Positions 1 through 11,644 of a stretch of 62,000 nucleotides of DNA are shown here, one piece after another. The position numbers and the translations under genes are program-made. Each line of letters begins with the position of its first letter. Positions within the stretch are counted from its first letter, which is position 1. This DNA comes from Gnetum montanum. Taxonomy: Eukaryota > Streptophyta > Gnetopsida > Gnetales > Gnetaceae. The notes beneath the pieces were generated by a model. It saw only the letters and a program-made list of their open reading frames with translations. It was not told the origin of the DNA and did no database searches. The stretch is taken from the NCBI GenBank assembly GCA_015680685.1, contig MNCI01022534.1, forward strand, positions 356,282-418,281. The letters run 5' to 3'.

Positions 1-231
1 ATAACATGAAATAAATAACAATAAATAAACTAAGTGAATGCTGCAATGATGAAGTAATCTCGATCTTTATTGCCGGTCATGTGCGTGTCCAAGTACGGCA
101 CACTCGAATAAAGACACCGTACAATCACATTCACCACACTGCGGGCAGACACGGGAAAATTCTAACTCTGGAGGGATCAAACTGCCAGAGCTTCGCTACC
201 TAAAATTGGGATCCCCAAACAAGGGGGTGCC

Positions 232-251
232 GCCTCTTATTTATAGACATG
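232..251 (-). promoter_or_regulatory. LTR TATA box
   Basis: Read on the minus strand this is CTATAAATAAGAGG, directly downstream of the palindrome array. The same TATA-after-palindromes layout recurs in the other family-A LTRs, so this is the likely core promoter of the element. Confidence 0.75.
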
Positions 252-261
252 GCGGCGGACT

Positions 262-383
262 GCGATATCGCGTATGCGATATCGCAGGGAAGGACGCGAT
301 ATCGCGTACGCGATATCGCGGGGGATGCGATATCGCGTCGGACGCGATATCGCGTACGCGATATCGCGTACGCGATATCGCGG
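262..383. repeat. Array of eight GATATC palindromes
   Basis: Eight copies of a palindrome centred on GATATC, most as GCGATATCGC, several joined by TACG so that neighbouring units form longer palindromes. The array lies just upstream of the LTR TATA box, where enhancer repeats of plant LTRs usually sit. Its role as a protein-binding array is inferred. Confidence 0.85.
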
Positions 384-406
384 CCGACGCAAACCGCGTC
401 TCATCA

Positions 407-713
407 GTAGATATTAAAGAAGCAACATCAACATAAATAAGTAGGTTCACTATTTGAAAACCTATTTTTACAGCATATATATGTTTTCCATTATACATCC
501 AATATTACAACTCATCAATAAATATTTAAATAATTCATCAAAATATTAAAACAACGTATGATATTACATGTACACTAATACATCAAAGGCATCAATTATT
601 CATGCTTAACATCTACATGCATATTCATAAAAATTTCTTCTACTTTCAATGTCACTAACACCTACAACATCTACAAAAAATCATATGTAAAAAGAATCAA
701 CACTTATTTTAAT
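407..713. other. AT-rich spacer, nothing recognised
   Basis: AT-rich sequence between the edge LTR and the A1 5' LTR. No motif, ORF or repeat match to the rest of the window was seen. Confidence 0.5.
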
Positions 714-1596
714 TAATGATTCATCATGGTGTTAGCCCCAATATTGGAGCCTTGATATCATATATGCAGTATCAAATCCCAAAACCTGATGTTGGATATT
801 TGATATCACATCTCCCATGCTAGTCTCTAAATAAAAACCTTGGGTGCATGGTTAAGATATAGAGAAAATAGTTTAGTTTCAGTTTCTAGTTAGCTTCTTT
901 GTAGAACATTAATTCTTAGTCCTCTTATTTTCCCAGTGCATGCCCACAGTGTGATGTTTGTAATCGTATGGTACCTTTGTTTGAGTGTGATGTACTTGGA
1001 CATGTTACATGACTGGAAATAAAGATCGAGATTACTTCCATCATTGCAAAATTTACTTAGATTTATTTATTTAATTATTTAATTATTTAATCATTTACTA
1101 TTTCCTTTATTTAATGTTTCCATTTATTGGTATTTACTATTTCTATCATTAAGGGAAATTAGTATAACTTAATCACAAACACTTAAGTGTAAGTACTTGG
1201 TAATCTAGTAGTGTATCATTTGTCAAACCCAGTGACGTATCCTTGGCAATCCTAGCGGTAGTTATATGAAGTTTATGGTGTGTATAAATGATTAAGAATG
1301 GATACTCATTGCACGTAGGCTAGTTTAGATCTTAATTTCCATTGTTCATTAGCTTAATTAATTTATCTCTTTATTGTCATTAGGAGTAGCATAGGATTAG
1401 ACATCATCATATGCCTTTCTTTGGACTAAACCATACATGACAAAGCTACCACTAGTCCAAGTGGAAAGATAGTGAATTCCGATTAGAGCATAACAATTTA
1501 GATGCACAACTAGTCCCATCCATATAATTCGATTGGATTGTGCATGAACACTTGTGATTCATATGGTTTGGCATAGGAGCATCTTGCCACTCATCA
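714..1596 (+). repeat. A1 5' LTR
   Basis: It matches 26470-27359 along its length, including the stretch ttgggtgcatggttaagata and the end motif ACTCATCA. Worn GATATC units occur at about 756-820, followed by a TATA-like ctctaaataaaaac near 816. The first dinucleotide reads TA instead of TG. The length of 883 bp agrees with the 3' LTR (890 bp). Confidence 0.85.
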
Positions 1597-1597
1597 T

Positions 1598-1615
1598 TGG
1601 CACCATTGCCAGCGA
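1598..1615 (+). other. Primer-binding site (tRNA-Asp type)
   Basis: TGGCACCATTGCCAGCGA starts two bases after the LTR. It matches the Athila-type tRNA-Asp primer site TGGCGCCGTTGCCGGGGA at 14 or more of 18 positions, and the differences are mostly G-to-A. Confidence 0.75.
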
Positions 1616-1744
1616 TGGTGCTAGTTATCTAGGTTAGTTATATCATACACGATCACTATAAAGGTATTAACGATATATCCTTCAAAAAATATTAAATCAT
1701 ACACATCATAAGCCAACAAAAATATCTCTTTCACAAGGAAGTGA

Positions 1745-4210
1745 TAATGCATTTTATAACAAAAAAATTTATTGGATAACTAATGAGATATATGGGGAGG
1801 AAAATTGGAGAGAAAAACATTATGCAAGGATTTCGTATGTTCATGACCACATTGATGACACTCGCAAACTACATTCACCTAAAGTAGACAACCCTAGAGA
1901 AGATGAAGAAATTCTTGGACTAGGAAAGGCCTCAAGGCATAGGACCTTCTCAAAATATAGAAACATTAAATCAAGGAACCCTAGGAAACACCATAGAAGC
2001 CATGGAAATCCTTCTAGTTCTTCATATGCCTCTTCCCCTTCAACATCTAGTTCTAATGAAGATGAATGTAGGTATGGAGATAAAGCTCCACTATACGGTC
2101 AGAATAAAAATAAAAATCGAACATAAGTGAAATAATCAACATGGACACTCACAGTCATCAACATGAACATAAGTAAAATCATCACCATCAACCAAATAGG
2201 AATTTCTCTCACAACCTTTGATGAAAATGAACCCTTGTTGGCCACTAAGAGCCTAATGTAGATAATAGAGGTAGTTAAGATATCTCACAAGCATCTCAAA
2301 GAGAGTCACCTACCTAGGCTTGATGTGAATAATATTCCTAAATTTTTAGGAGGCTGTGATTTAGATCCACAACATTATTTACAAACCTTCCATGATGCTT
2401 GTGCTTTCTACAACATTGAAAATGGGTGACAAAAGCTTAAGCTCTTTCCTAGGACACTGGTCAATAGAGCCAAAGTGTGGTATAGATCGTTGAAACCAAA
2501 TTCAATCCGATGATGATCCACAATGTTGAAACCATTCAATGAGAAATACCAAACCTATTTGAGGATGCCCAACTTGAGGCAATAGACCCAAGGATGGAAG
2601 CAAGAACAACATGAATACTTTAACATGGCCTTGAATAGATATTATTCCCTATTCAATAGATGCCCAGGCCATGGTTTCTCTGAGGAAAGGCAACTCTTCC
2701 ATATCATAGATGGGCTTCGTAATGAAATGAGGGAGACCCTTGGGATGTATGCCCTAGGTCAATTATATGAGCTATTATCCCATTAGATCTAAGAGATAAT
2801 CAAGTGTGTGGCAAAAGAAGAAGGAGAGATATGCAAATGGGAGAATGTTGAGAAATATCACTGGGACAATTTCAAAAGAAGCAGGTCCATATCTATGGTA
2901 AGGAGATAGAGACTGCTCTTGATAAGGTGATTCCACACTGACTCTTACCAATATAGAAGTCTATTGATGAACTTCAAGCAAAGTTTGACATGGTGTCAAA
3001 ATGGGTATACAAAATAGTTACAACTTTGGTAGAAACTATAGAGAATAAGATCATGCAAAACAAACCAAGTGATCACAATAAACAAAGGATGCAAAATTAG
3101 GAAATAGCTAGGAACACTTATTAGCAAATAGGGAAAATGGTGAAAGGAAGTGAGGCTATAAACTCAACCATAGATGATGATGACGAATGTGACATATGCA
3201 TATATGACCACCCAAAGGACGACTATCCCATTGTGTCACATCTATCTAAGTATTGGACTTCTACATTAAACCCCAAATTTGTATAGACGCACATGCCCAA
3301 GAGATTTCCTCTTCCATAGGTTAATTATACATAGTCCCACAACCAATCATACTATCCAAGGGGGACTTATTACCAGCCTCAACACTATCATCAACCGTAG
3401 TGGCAAAACCCATAGTCTTGGGGGAGGCTGCCACCAAACTAGCCTTATCCTTCCTATTAGCCAATACTGCATGGATATTATATTCAACATCCTATTTCTC
3501 CAACTAGTTCTACATCCTCTACTTCAAATCGCTACTATCACTCTCCCAAGTATCATCAACCCTTAACATCCCCCACAGGCTCACCACCTCACGCCTCTTA
3601 CCACCCATTCTACCCTTGATATTCTCATACTCCACCTCATCACATGCCACCACCAAGGACATAGGAAGATTTAGCACCACAATATCAACAAACAAATGCC
3701 ACTTGTGCAGAAAATGTGCATAGACATGCTGACATTGGTAGGCCTTAACTGCCACATTGAAAATGTCCCTTCTTTAGAAAAGATCATAAGCTGAAGCAAA
3801 ATACTCATGGATCTACCACATCATTTAAACTAGCACAATGTCAATCTAGTGCAATGCCTTCCATTTCACAATCAATGTTCTCTGATCCTACATAGGGGCC
3901 ACCATCCATTATTACTCCAACACCCAGTAAAGGCAATGAATCTGATAATGTGGAGAGACAAATTAATCCATGCATACCATATTATGATCAAGGGTGCAAT
4001 TGGGGGCTAGGAATCCACAACATTAACACACGTCATACCCTAATCCATCATTCATTTAACAATCAGGTGTGTGACTAACAATTCATCTACCCAACCACCA
4101 CAACATTCAAAGGCATCTAAGGGCTAGGAAATGAATAGTTACCAATGTTTTATACATGCATGGATCCTATCTATCCACTTATTAATCCTTCTTATGGCCA
4201 AATTTTTATT
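1745..4210 (+). pseudogene. A1 gag remnant
   Basis: Reading shifts between frames. An Arg/Ser/His-rich N-terminal part spans about 1790-2125. A capsid-like stretch near 2430-2530 includes FPRTLVNRAKVWYRSL. A zinc-knuckle-like DECDICIYDHPKDDYP lies near 3178-3230, where A3 has CEICQYDHPKGCCP. A proline/tyrosine/histidine-rich tail follows, then a second Cys motif (CPFFRKDHK, about 3760) shared with A5. There are many stops and no intact frame. The tail ends, as in A5, with a segment containing DPIYPLINPSYGQ. The product would have been the structural capsid protein packaging element RNA. The gag identity is firm; the exact ends are not. Confidence 0.75.
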
Positions 4211-4892
4211 CATTTGGGGAACTCCCCATTCTAATCTTTAGGATTCATAAGTGTTTTCATCTTTTTTTTTTTACATTTTTTTGACATTTTCTTATTTCTT
4301 GATACAATTTTCCATATTCCTTTCAACTTGTTCTATATGTTGTTTTCATTTCCTTTGTTATGTAATATCACTTGTGAATAAACTGATCATGTAGCCCATT
4401 GAGGTGATGTTTTCTCTATGTTGTCAAGTTATGAGGGACTGATTATTTGGATAGTGAGACCACATCACCCATCCACTCACTCCATTAATAAGAGGTTCTT
4501 GCTCTAGTCATAATGACACTCTTTTCCACCATGAAACTAAAAGTAAATACATAATCATTGTGCCTAATAAAAAAGTAAAGAACCAAGGGGAAATGTAAAG
4601 GGTGTGACATCAAGGAGATTTTTGGATTCTCTTTGTCTTCTTCTGTATGTCCTATCATGTTACTTTGGTTGTAATTGTATCCTTGTAGATCTAACAAAAA
4701 ATGGGAGTAAGAGTACCATAAAAAGGCATAGAATAAATTCTATGGGACCCACTAGAAAGACATGTACCCATGCCTGAAGGTTGGTGGCTTCTTAGAACCT
4801 ACATCCATAAAAAAATCATGTGTGCCATAACTAAGCTCCTCCCTTGGAAAAAATGCCAAGTGATGTTACTCCTTGTCACTAGTTTTATGGTT
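4211..4892 (+). other. A1 post-pol region, left part
   Basis: Noncoding AT-rich sequence homologous to 36600-37470 (minus) in A3, 60120-60500 (minus) in A5 and 50600-51480 (plus) in A4. A shared landmark is the block around catgcctgaaggttggtggc. E1 is inserted at its right end. Confidence 0.7.
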
Positions 4893-4897
4893 GTCTG
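4893..4897. repeat. Target-site duplication of E1, left copy (GTCTG)
   Basis: GTCTG here is repeated at 22234-22238, immediately outside the other end of E1. Joining the two flanks at this pentamer restores an alignment to the uninterrupted A3 and A4 post-pol regions. Confidence 0.7.
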
Positions 4898-6410
4898 CGT
4901 AACAACGGAAAATGTCGATTGCTGGAAAGTACCGAATGAAGATCCTTGTACACAGTCTTAACCACAAATTCGTGCAAGGGCCGTGCTAAATGAAACGAAT
5001 CCACGGTGCCCTGAATGGTCTTGTTGATCAGAGAGGGACTTACTTAACTAGTAAATTAATGAATTTCACAATAATATACGTATTATATAGATGTTCCATG
5101 AAGCAAATCGATCCAATGAATCGTAAAAGGAGTAGAAAACGATGTAAATAAATTGCAATAACGACAACATCAACGCGACAAGGAGGATCAGATTTAGGAA
5201 AGATGCGCAATTCCAAGATCTATGTTTTTGACTCGAAGACTGAGTATATTGTATACAAAGTTCCAATAGCAGATTCCGTTAATCTTGCGTGAAGCATACA
5301 CAAAACAACAAGAAAACTGTTCAACAAGGAGTATAGAATGAAGCTCAGTCTACCTCGTAAGCCAAAGGTGGAATGCAAGGATGGTCAAGCCTGGATGTCT
5401 ATTGACCAACTGTTTCTGATCAATAAACCTTGTTAACTGTACCAGATGATCTCTCGATATCTAATATACTCCTTTTGCCTTCGGTAGTCTTTGCTCCAAA
5501 GCTGCTAATGATCGCCAATGGAGAGAACTGTATCTTCACCAAAAGACTGATCACTCCTACTGCCAATGCTCAAAATGTCTTTTGTCTCTGCCAAAAGGTG
5601 ATCCCCCTTTCCTTTATTTGCCAATTAGAGTATTTATAGGTTCAGTAGTATGTGGAGAAGGCATGGCCCTGATGACACATGTCTTGAACTTTCAAAATGT
5701 TGTTGACTAGGCAAAATTTATGTTGAAACTGGTCATGTTGCATCACGCTTCTGGGAAAGAGGGAAAAGTACGTTGTCAACCACTCTCGCTGAAGCTACTT
5801 CATGATTACGTTGCAATACACTGATGAGCATATTATGCATATGGATAGCAGGTGTGTGTTTGGTACTGCCTTAGTTGAATTTAGGCAGTATTAAGCTTGT
5901 TTACACTACATAGCGTGCAGAGCGTAAGAGAGCGTAAAAGTGGTCAACTTTATAATAAGTTACTCTTGTTTACGCTGCGTAGTGTTATAAGCATAAAGCG
6001 ACCAATCTGTAAAAAAAATGAAGAAATCAATCTGCCGCGCTTCTTTGGACTCTGACTTTGACTTCCTCGGAGCTCATTACACTACTCTGCGTAATTAGAG
6101 CATAAACTCAGCCTTGAACAAAAGACTTAGCAAAATGTGCGATAAGTCTTAGACTTTAACCTTGTCGAATTCGCCGAACTAAGTTACTTTCTGATATCGG
6201 GCTACATTAAGCAGAGTTATGCCGACCATCATTACGCTATGTTGCGTAATGTAGCGTAAAGAGAGAAAACAAAGTAAGGTTGGAAAACAAAAAGAGACTT
6301 GATGCTACACGCCTCTTTACCTTGTTCTGTCTTCTGGATTTCTATCACAAACTTTCGCCTGAATCATGAATCTTCACCCTAAGCCGATTCGCGATTTTCT
6401 CGGTGTTTCA
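4898..6410 (-). repeat. E1 3' LTR
   Basis: It matches 20667-22233; over about 320 bp compared by eye there are roughly 20 differences. The inner end is TGAAACACCG in sense, next to the PPT. The outer end is uncertain by about 10 bp: LTR similarity fades near 4908, while the target duplication puts the end at 4898. A TATA box (sense CCTATAAATACTC) lies at 5629-5640. TTACGC/GCGTAA motifs are frequent. Confidence 0.85.
5155..5822 (+). pseudogene. LTR-embedded antisense ORF, decayed copy
   Basis: Plus-strand frames equivalent to those at 20920-21583 in the other LTR. The first segment is broken by a TGA just after residues aligning with IADSV. The later segments (SISNILLLPSVVFAPK and following) are shifted in frame. 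Function is unknown; see the better copy. Confidence 0.4.
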
Positions 6411-6424
6411 ATGGCCCCTCTTTG
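6411..6424 (-). other. E1 polypurine tract
   Basis: Sense AAAGAGGGGCCAT directly precedes the LTR start TGAAACACC, as expected for the plus-strand DNA primer of an LTR element. Confidence 0.8.
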
Positions 6425-7569
6425 TTGACATTTAGAGGGCTTGCCTGAAAGATGTCGACAAAGAATACGAAACACCGGATGGGTGAAAGTACTAACAGCA
6501 TTTGTCAACAGTTACTCAAGTATCGCCTTGTCAATGTAGAAGTGCAGAAATGAGGGAGATGGGAGATAAAATGGTATGGGAGGAAATTCTTACAGAGGTA
6601 AGAGGAGAGAGGTTCAGGGAAGACTCAAGTGAGGTTTGGGGAAGACTCAAATGTGAGGTTATAGTTCTTTCACGCATAAGGAATTAGGCCTTCTCCTGTG
6701 ATTACATTTGCATGGAGTTATGCCATCATATTGTAGATGAAGGGGCTTGCATAGAAGAATTACGTTGCGTCTGCATGGCCTGGATGAGTTGTGTTTCATC
6801 CATTTTGCTGACCCCATTTTTTTTGCATCTACTAGGTGAGTTGCATTACGCCAATTCGTGGACTTGACTGTAATGCAGATGTGGAAAGAGTATGCTGCAT
6901 ATTCACATTTTGCGTAAGGGAAAAGGAGGGGAACAGGAGTAAGAGGTAGGATTATGAGGAAAATAGGGTTGCACTCCTAAGTAGAGAGGCTAACCTAAGT
7001 GGCCATCTCAAAATGCAATCTGTACTTCACCGCTCAGATGAATGCACTTTTGAACGACATCCTCGTAACAAGTAACCTGCAACCAAAAAAGAAAACAGAT
7101 GACACCATTGCTTGACCGAATCACCGGAGAGGTTGTTAAAACAAGTAGTGTTTGGGGCGAGACAGAGTGAGGGGGCCATGTAGGAGGAACCATAGCAAGA
7201 GGCTAGGGTCTTCAATATTGATGCTTGGCCTAGCATATCACCACCAAAGAACATCAGGCTCATCACACCCGACTGGTTATGCAAAGAACCAGCTAGGTGA
7301 ATCTGTGAAGCCAAAGCCTAATAGTGATGATGAGCAGAGATCCCTAGAGTGGTGGTTGATGAGAACTCCTTTAGGGCTCTTGATGGTGAAATGAACCTCT
7401 CAGAGGTGCCACCACTAAAATGGGTGTAGTGATGGCATCTCCGAGGGGTCAGTAGTATGCCTTTCAGCACATCCGAGGAATCAGCAAAATGCCTGTGAGG
7501 TAGCGATGCTAGGGCTATCCCAACATCCCACCCTGTTCATTTTACAGCCATGCAGAGATGATTACACTC
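6425..7569 (-). other. E1 3' untranslated region
   Basis: Sequence between the PPT and the repeat array. It holds short open frames on both strands (for example 95 codons at 7027-7314 minus and 80 codons at 7152-7394 plus) that overlap one another and match nothing recognised. No conserved domain was seen. Confidence 0.5.
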
Positions 7570-8125
7570 ACCTGATTCATATGCTGGCGGTCTGTAGGTC
7601 CCAATTTTAAGTCCTGGTAGACTGCCGTTGCTGGTTTTAAGTCCTAGCAAACCATGGTCCCAGTTTAAAGTCTGGGCAAACTGAAGAATGCTAGTTTTAC
7701 ATCATAGCGGACGATGGTAGAGCTGATTTATGGTCTCATCAGACCGTGTTGTGGATGTTAGTTTCATGTCGTGACCCAGGGACAGATCTATGCTAGTTTC
7801 ATCTCTCAGTAGATGGATAGTTACCTGTGCCAGTTTTATGTCATGGCAGACAGTCAGTGCCAGTTTAGCGTCATGACGGACGCATGCAGGAAATGCCAGT
7901 TTTATGTCTTGGCAGACCTGTACAACACTACCATTTTCTCGTTGTAGCGGATGATTGCAAGTTACCAATTTTACGTCATAGCAGACGATCGTTGCCAGTT
8001 TAGCGTCGTGGTGGACGCGTGCAGGAAATGCCAGTTTTACGTTGTAGTGGACGATCATTGCTAGTTTAGCATCGTGGCGGACGCGTGAGGAGAGTGCCAG
8101 TTTTACTTCATAGCAGACGATGCTG
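7570..8125. repeat. 16-unit GTC-N6-GAC hairpin repeat array
   Basis: About sixteen degenerate units, spaced roughly 25-45 bp, of the form CCAGTTTTA-N-GTC-N6-GAC (for example ccagttttatgtcatggcag followed by ac). The GTC and GAC arms can pair in each unit. Related single units occur at about 11811-11850 and 16330-16420. The array lies between integrase and PPT, so it would be in the 3' part of E1 RNA. A 118-codon frame runs through it on the minus strand but simply repeats the unit. Confidence 0.85.
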
Positions 8126-8159
8126 CCTGATGTTAACTCTGGATATGTAGCTAGATGTA

Positions 8160-9510
8160 GTACCGCTTCAGATATATATGGTTCATGGGATTCAGTAACT
8201 CGTTGTCGTTGATATCTGCTAGCTTGAATGCACCATTTCCATACACATCAACTACCAAGAAAGGGCCCTCCTAGTTTGCAGAGAACTTGCCTACTGGTTC
8301 GTGAACGGCCTTGAGAACCAAATCTCCCTTCTCAATCGGATGTTGTTAAAGATTATGATGGTGCTTCTGCCTCTGCTTATCTTGATACTTTTCAATGATA
8401 TCAAACGTTTGTATTCGCTTCTCCTCTACTGAGTCCAAATCCATGATCTGAGACTCGGTGTGTTGAGCATCATTTATAATTGTGGAGAGGACCATCTGCA
8501 GAGAAGGAACTTGTAATTCGAGGGGCAACACCACCTCAGATCCGTAGACTAGGCTATAGGGTGTACTGTCTATAACTGTTCTACATGTGGTACGATACGC
8601 CCATAGCACATAGAGGATCTTTTCATGCCATCGTCTCTTGTTGCTGTTGAGCATTTTCTTGAGCAAGTTGATAATGACCTTATTCGTTGCTTCGGCTTGA
8701 CCATTCGCTTGTGGGTAATAAGGCGAGGAAAAAGATTGTTTGATACCAAGGATATCACAAAAAGATTTAGTTTCCACACTACTAAATTGTGGCCCATTAT
8801 CGATCACGATAGTCATTGGGAGGCCAAATCTAGTTACGATGTTGTCTAAAATGAAATGACAGATCTGTTGAGATGTGATCTTTTGCAAAGGGATGGCTTC
8901 CACCTACTTCATGAAATATTTAGTAGCGGTGATTATGAAGCTGTGACCTGTGGAAGATTTTGGTGTGATAGGCCCTATAATGTCTAATCCCCATCGTTGA
9001 AAGGGCCATGTGATCTGAGTCGTGTGTAGTTCCGTAGGCAACACGTGTATAAGGTTCGCGTAACATTGATACGTGTTGCATGTTTTAACCTTTGTAAGAT
9101 AGTCTATTTCCATATACGGCCAATAATACCCTAAGAGACAGATTTTAGAGGCCATAGCTCGTGGTGCTACATGTCCTCTACATAATCCCTCGTGAACTTC
9201 GCCAACTATACGTCGTGATTGGTCTTTGTTGATGCAAGTAAGCAGTACTCCATCAAAAGAGTGCCTACAAAGGGTACTATCTCCTATGATGACGTATTGC
9301 CTAGCTTGCTTATAGATTGCATCTTTTTGTGTGAGTGTTAGCTCATGTGGTGGTTCACCATGTAGGAGGTAGGTTTTAATGTTATCGTACCACTTTGGTG
9401 TTTTATCCTCGAGAAATGAAGATATTTGCACCGTCTGAATGATAGGATCTGTACACTCTATTATTAAGGTGGGACAAGTGTCAAACAAGTGCGACGACAC
9501 ATTTAAAAAT
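8160..9510 (-). pseudogene. E1 integrase
   Basis: Integrase inserts element DNA into the genome. N-terminal zinc-binding region near 9210-9040: the histidines are seen in EVHEGLCRGHV, but the Cys pair reads CNTYQC, with the expected second Cys replaced by Tyr. The catalytic core has WGLDIIGPI (first Asp, about 8984), VIDNGPQF (second Asp) and GQAEATNKVI (Glu), so the D,D,E set is still visible. A TAG replaces Trp at about 8901-8903 in KYFMK-VEAIPL. After a frameshift near 8346 the C-terminal module continues (GKFSAN, a stop where Trp is expected, EGPFLVVDVYGNGAF) to LKRYY near 8165. Confidence 0.9.
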
Positions 9511-10330
9511 AATGTAGCCAATGCATTGGCTAGCGTGTTGTCATTTTGAGGCACGTGTTGGACATCGATTGCTGCGAACTGCTTCAGAAGATATTTAGCC
9601 ATATCACAGTAAGGCTATAAATGTGTAGCCTTGTAGGCATAGACTCCTATCATTTGATATATAACAAGCATCGAATCGCCCCTAATCTCCAGGTGTTGAA
9701 CATTGAACTTTCTAGTTGTTAATAATCCCCTGAGGAGCCCCTCGTACTCTGCCATATTGTTCGTACAGGGAAAGGTCAAGAGGTAAGCGTGAATACGTAC
9801 ATCCTCAGGTGATAGCATAATGACTATGGTGGCACTGCCGCCTCTAGCGGTTGAAGCTCCGTCAAAATGTAACGTTGCTTCAAGGCCTATTAGTATAGGG
9901 CTTAGACTATGTACATGCTCATCTAGAAATCCAGGCTCTATGGTTGCCTGACTATCAATAGGTGATGTTATTAATTGGTCAGCTATCACTTGGCCTTTCG
10001 TAGAATATTGACCAATGTAATGCAAATCAAATTCTACCATGATAGCTTTCCAATGAGCTATCTTACTACTTTCATAAAGATTGTGCGTAATAGCCCTAAG
10101 GATGTTATTTTTGCAGATTATGTCGACCTGGCTACGAAAGAGATAGTGTCTGCACTTTTTGAGCATAAATACTAACGCTAAACAATTATGCTCTACTTCA
10201 TTATACCTTGTTTCATATGCACATAGGGCATGACTCAAGTAGTAGATGGGTACTTCTGACCCATGATCCCTCTTTTGACAGAGTAATGCAGCTAAGGCTA
10301 CGTCTGATGTTGTGAGGTAAATGTAGAATG
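9507..10330 (-). pseudogene. E1 dual RNase H domains
   Basis: Two RNase H domains in tandem. The first follows RT and contains YYLSHALCAYETRYNEVEHN and CLALVFMLKKCRHYLF, ending around KGQVIADQL (about 9985). The second starts at LHFDGAST (about 9865), with NNMAEYEGLLRGL, IRGDSMLVIYQMIG and, past a stop at about 9613, a tail with HVPQNDNTLANALA. RNase H removes the RNA strand during reverse transcription. Having a second domain of this type is the hallmark of the Tat lineage. A stop at about 9613 and a break near 10340 interrupt it. Confidence 0.88.
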
Positions 10331-10340
10331 GTTGATCCCT

Positions 10341-11644
10341 TTATGGTGGGAATACTGTTGGCAAGCATTGAAGTTCTTGCTTTAAGCTATCAAATGCATG
10401 CTGACAATCGTCCATCCATTTGAAATTAACCCCCTTTTTCAGCAGATGTTGCATGGGGTGTAACTTGTCTGTTAATCTTGAAATGAAACGCCTGATAAAC
10501 TGTAACCTCCCTTGCAATCCGCATAATTGCTTGAGATTTGTAGGGGGTGTCAATTCAACAATGGCCTTCACTTTGTCAGGGTCTACTCGTATACTAGTTT
10601 CCGATATCACAAACCCCAGCATGCGTCTGGTTTTGACTCCGAATACGCACTTCCTTGGGTTGAGCCGAAGGTCATATTTAGAGCATCTTTTAAGGACTAA
10701 CTCCAGATCCTTCGAATGATCTTCTGACCTTACAGATTTAATAGCTATATCGTCAACATAATCGTTCAGTCTCCCTAGGAGGTAATCGCTAAAGATGTAC
10801 ATCATAACTCGCTGATACATAACTTCGACATTTTTAAACCAAAAGGCATCATGGTGTAACAAAAGGTCCCCTAAGGTGTCATGAATGTCGTTGTCAGCTA
10901 GTGTTCTGGGTTGATGAAAATTTGATTATAGCCTGAGAAGCCATCCATGAAGGATAAAAGTGCATGCCCAACAATTGTATCCACTAGTTGGTCGATATTG
11001 GGTAGTGGGAAATTATCCTTGATCGTAGCTTTGATCAAGTCTCAAAAGTCTATGCAGATGCGTATTCCTCCGATCTTTTTGGGGACACCTACAATGTTAG
11101 ATACCCAATCTGAGTAATCGACCGCGCGAATGAAACCAGCCTAGTATAATTTAGTGATCTCATCACGTACTGCTAGCGTGACTTCTGGCTTAATTCTTCA
11201 TGCTTTTTGTCTAATTGCTTTGATATGGGGATCTAGAATTATGTTGTGTTGTATTAGTCTTGGGTCTAGTCTCGGCATATCTTCATATGACCATGTGAAC
11301 ACTGTGATGTTGTTCTGGAGGACCTGTTTTATTTTGTCATGTGCCTTTTGGTCCAGTAAAGAACTAACCTTAATATTTTTAGTCTCACCATTATGCGTAA
11401 CCACAGAGACCTCGTTAAGAGGGTCTTCGGTTACATCTCTAGCCTCCAGGTCTAGCGTACGCGTCGATTGTTCTAACCAGTCTAGATATGTTTTCGATGT
11501 GGCTATGGTTGCGTCATTGAGGGCAAGGTTAGTTTCTACTAGCGTGGGATCAAATTGTCTAATGATTTCCCCATGTGGGCCTATTAAGGCTAGGGGTGCA
11601 GATAAAGTTTTGCCCATTTGCCAACTGTCCTCCAAAATTGTCAA
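10341..11644 (-). pseudogene. E1 reverse transcriptase
   Basis: Copies element RNA into DNA. The N-terminal connector ends in RLDPRLIQHNIILDPHIKAI. After a stop it continues as IKPEVTLAVRDEITKLY, then SDWVSNIVGVPKK, RICIDF and MMPFGLKN. The catalytic motif YVDD is intact in LNDYVDDIAIKS (about 10755), followed by NPRKCVFGV and MLGFVIS. Several stops occur where Trp or Gln would be expected. It is the first sense domain after the 5-kb gap that follows protease. Confidence 0.9.

Larger units (their letters stand above)
1..406 (-). repeat. Family-A LTR, partial, at window edge
   Basis: The segment matches, in the same order, the LTRs at 40961-41999 and 56953-57817: a block reading gaatgctgcaatgatgaag, a cleavage-type region near 105-130, a TATA box on the minus strand and a GATATC palindrome array. 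In the sense direction it begins at 406 with TGATGAG. No polypurine tract follows at 407, so it is either the outer end of a 5' LTR whose element lies left of the window, or a solo LTR. Its palindromes still keep their CpGs, which suggests it is the youngest family-A copy here. Confidence 0.85.

Noticed and set aside
206-498. Overlapping ORFs on both strands at the left edge
   Set aside because: Both run through the GATATC palindrome array, which reads open on either strand by symmetry.
3279-3755. ORFs of 95 and 78 codons in the A1 gag tail
   Set aside because: They are on shifted or opposite frames of a Pro/Tyr/His-rich gag segment shared with A3; no independent support.
4898-4907. Left LTR boundary of E1 at 4908
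   Set aside because: LTR similarity ends near 4908, but no duplication fits there; GTCTG at 4893-4897 fits both flanks, so 4898 was used with a caveat.
7702-8058. 118-codon minus-strand ORF through the repeat array
   Set aside because: Its sequence only repeats the DNA unit (HDAKLA, YDVKLA); unit spacing is not consistently a multiple of three, and it lies after the integrase end.
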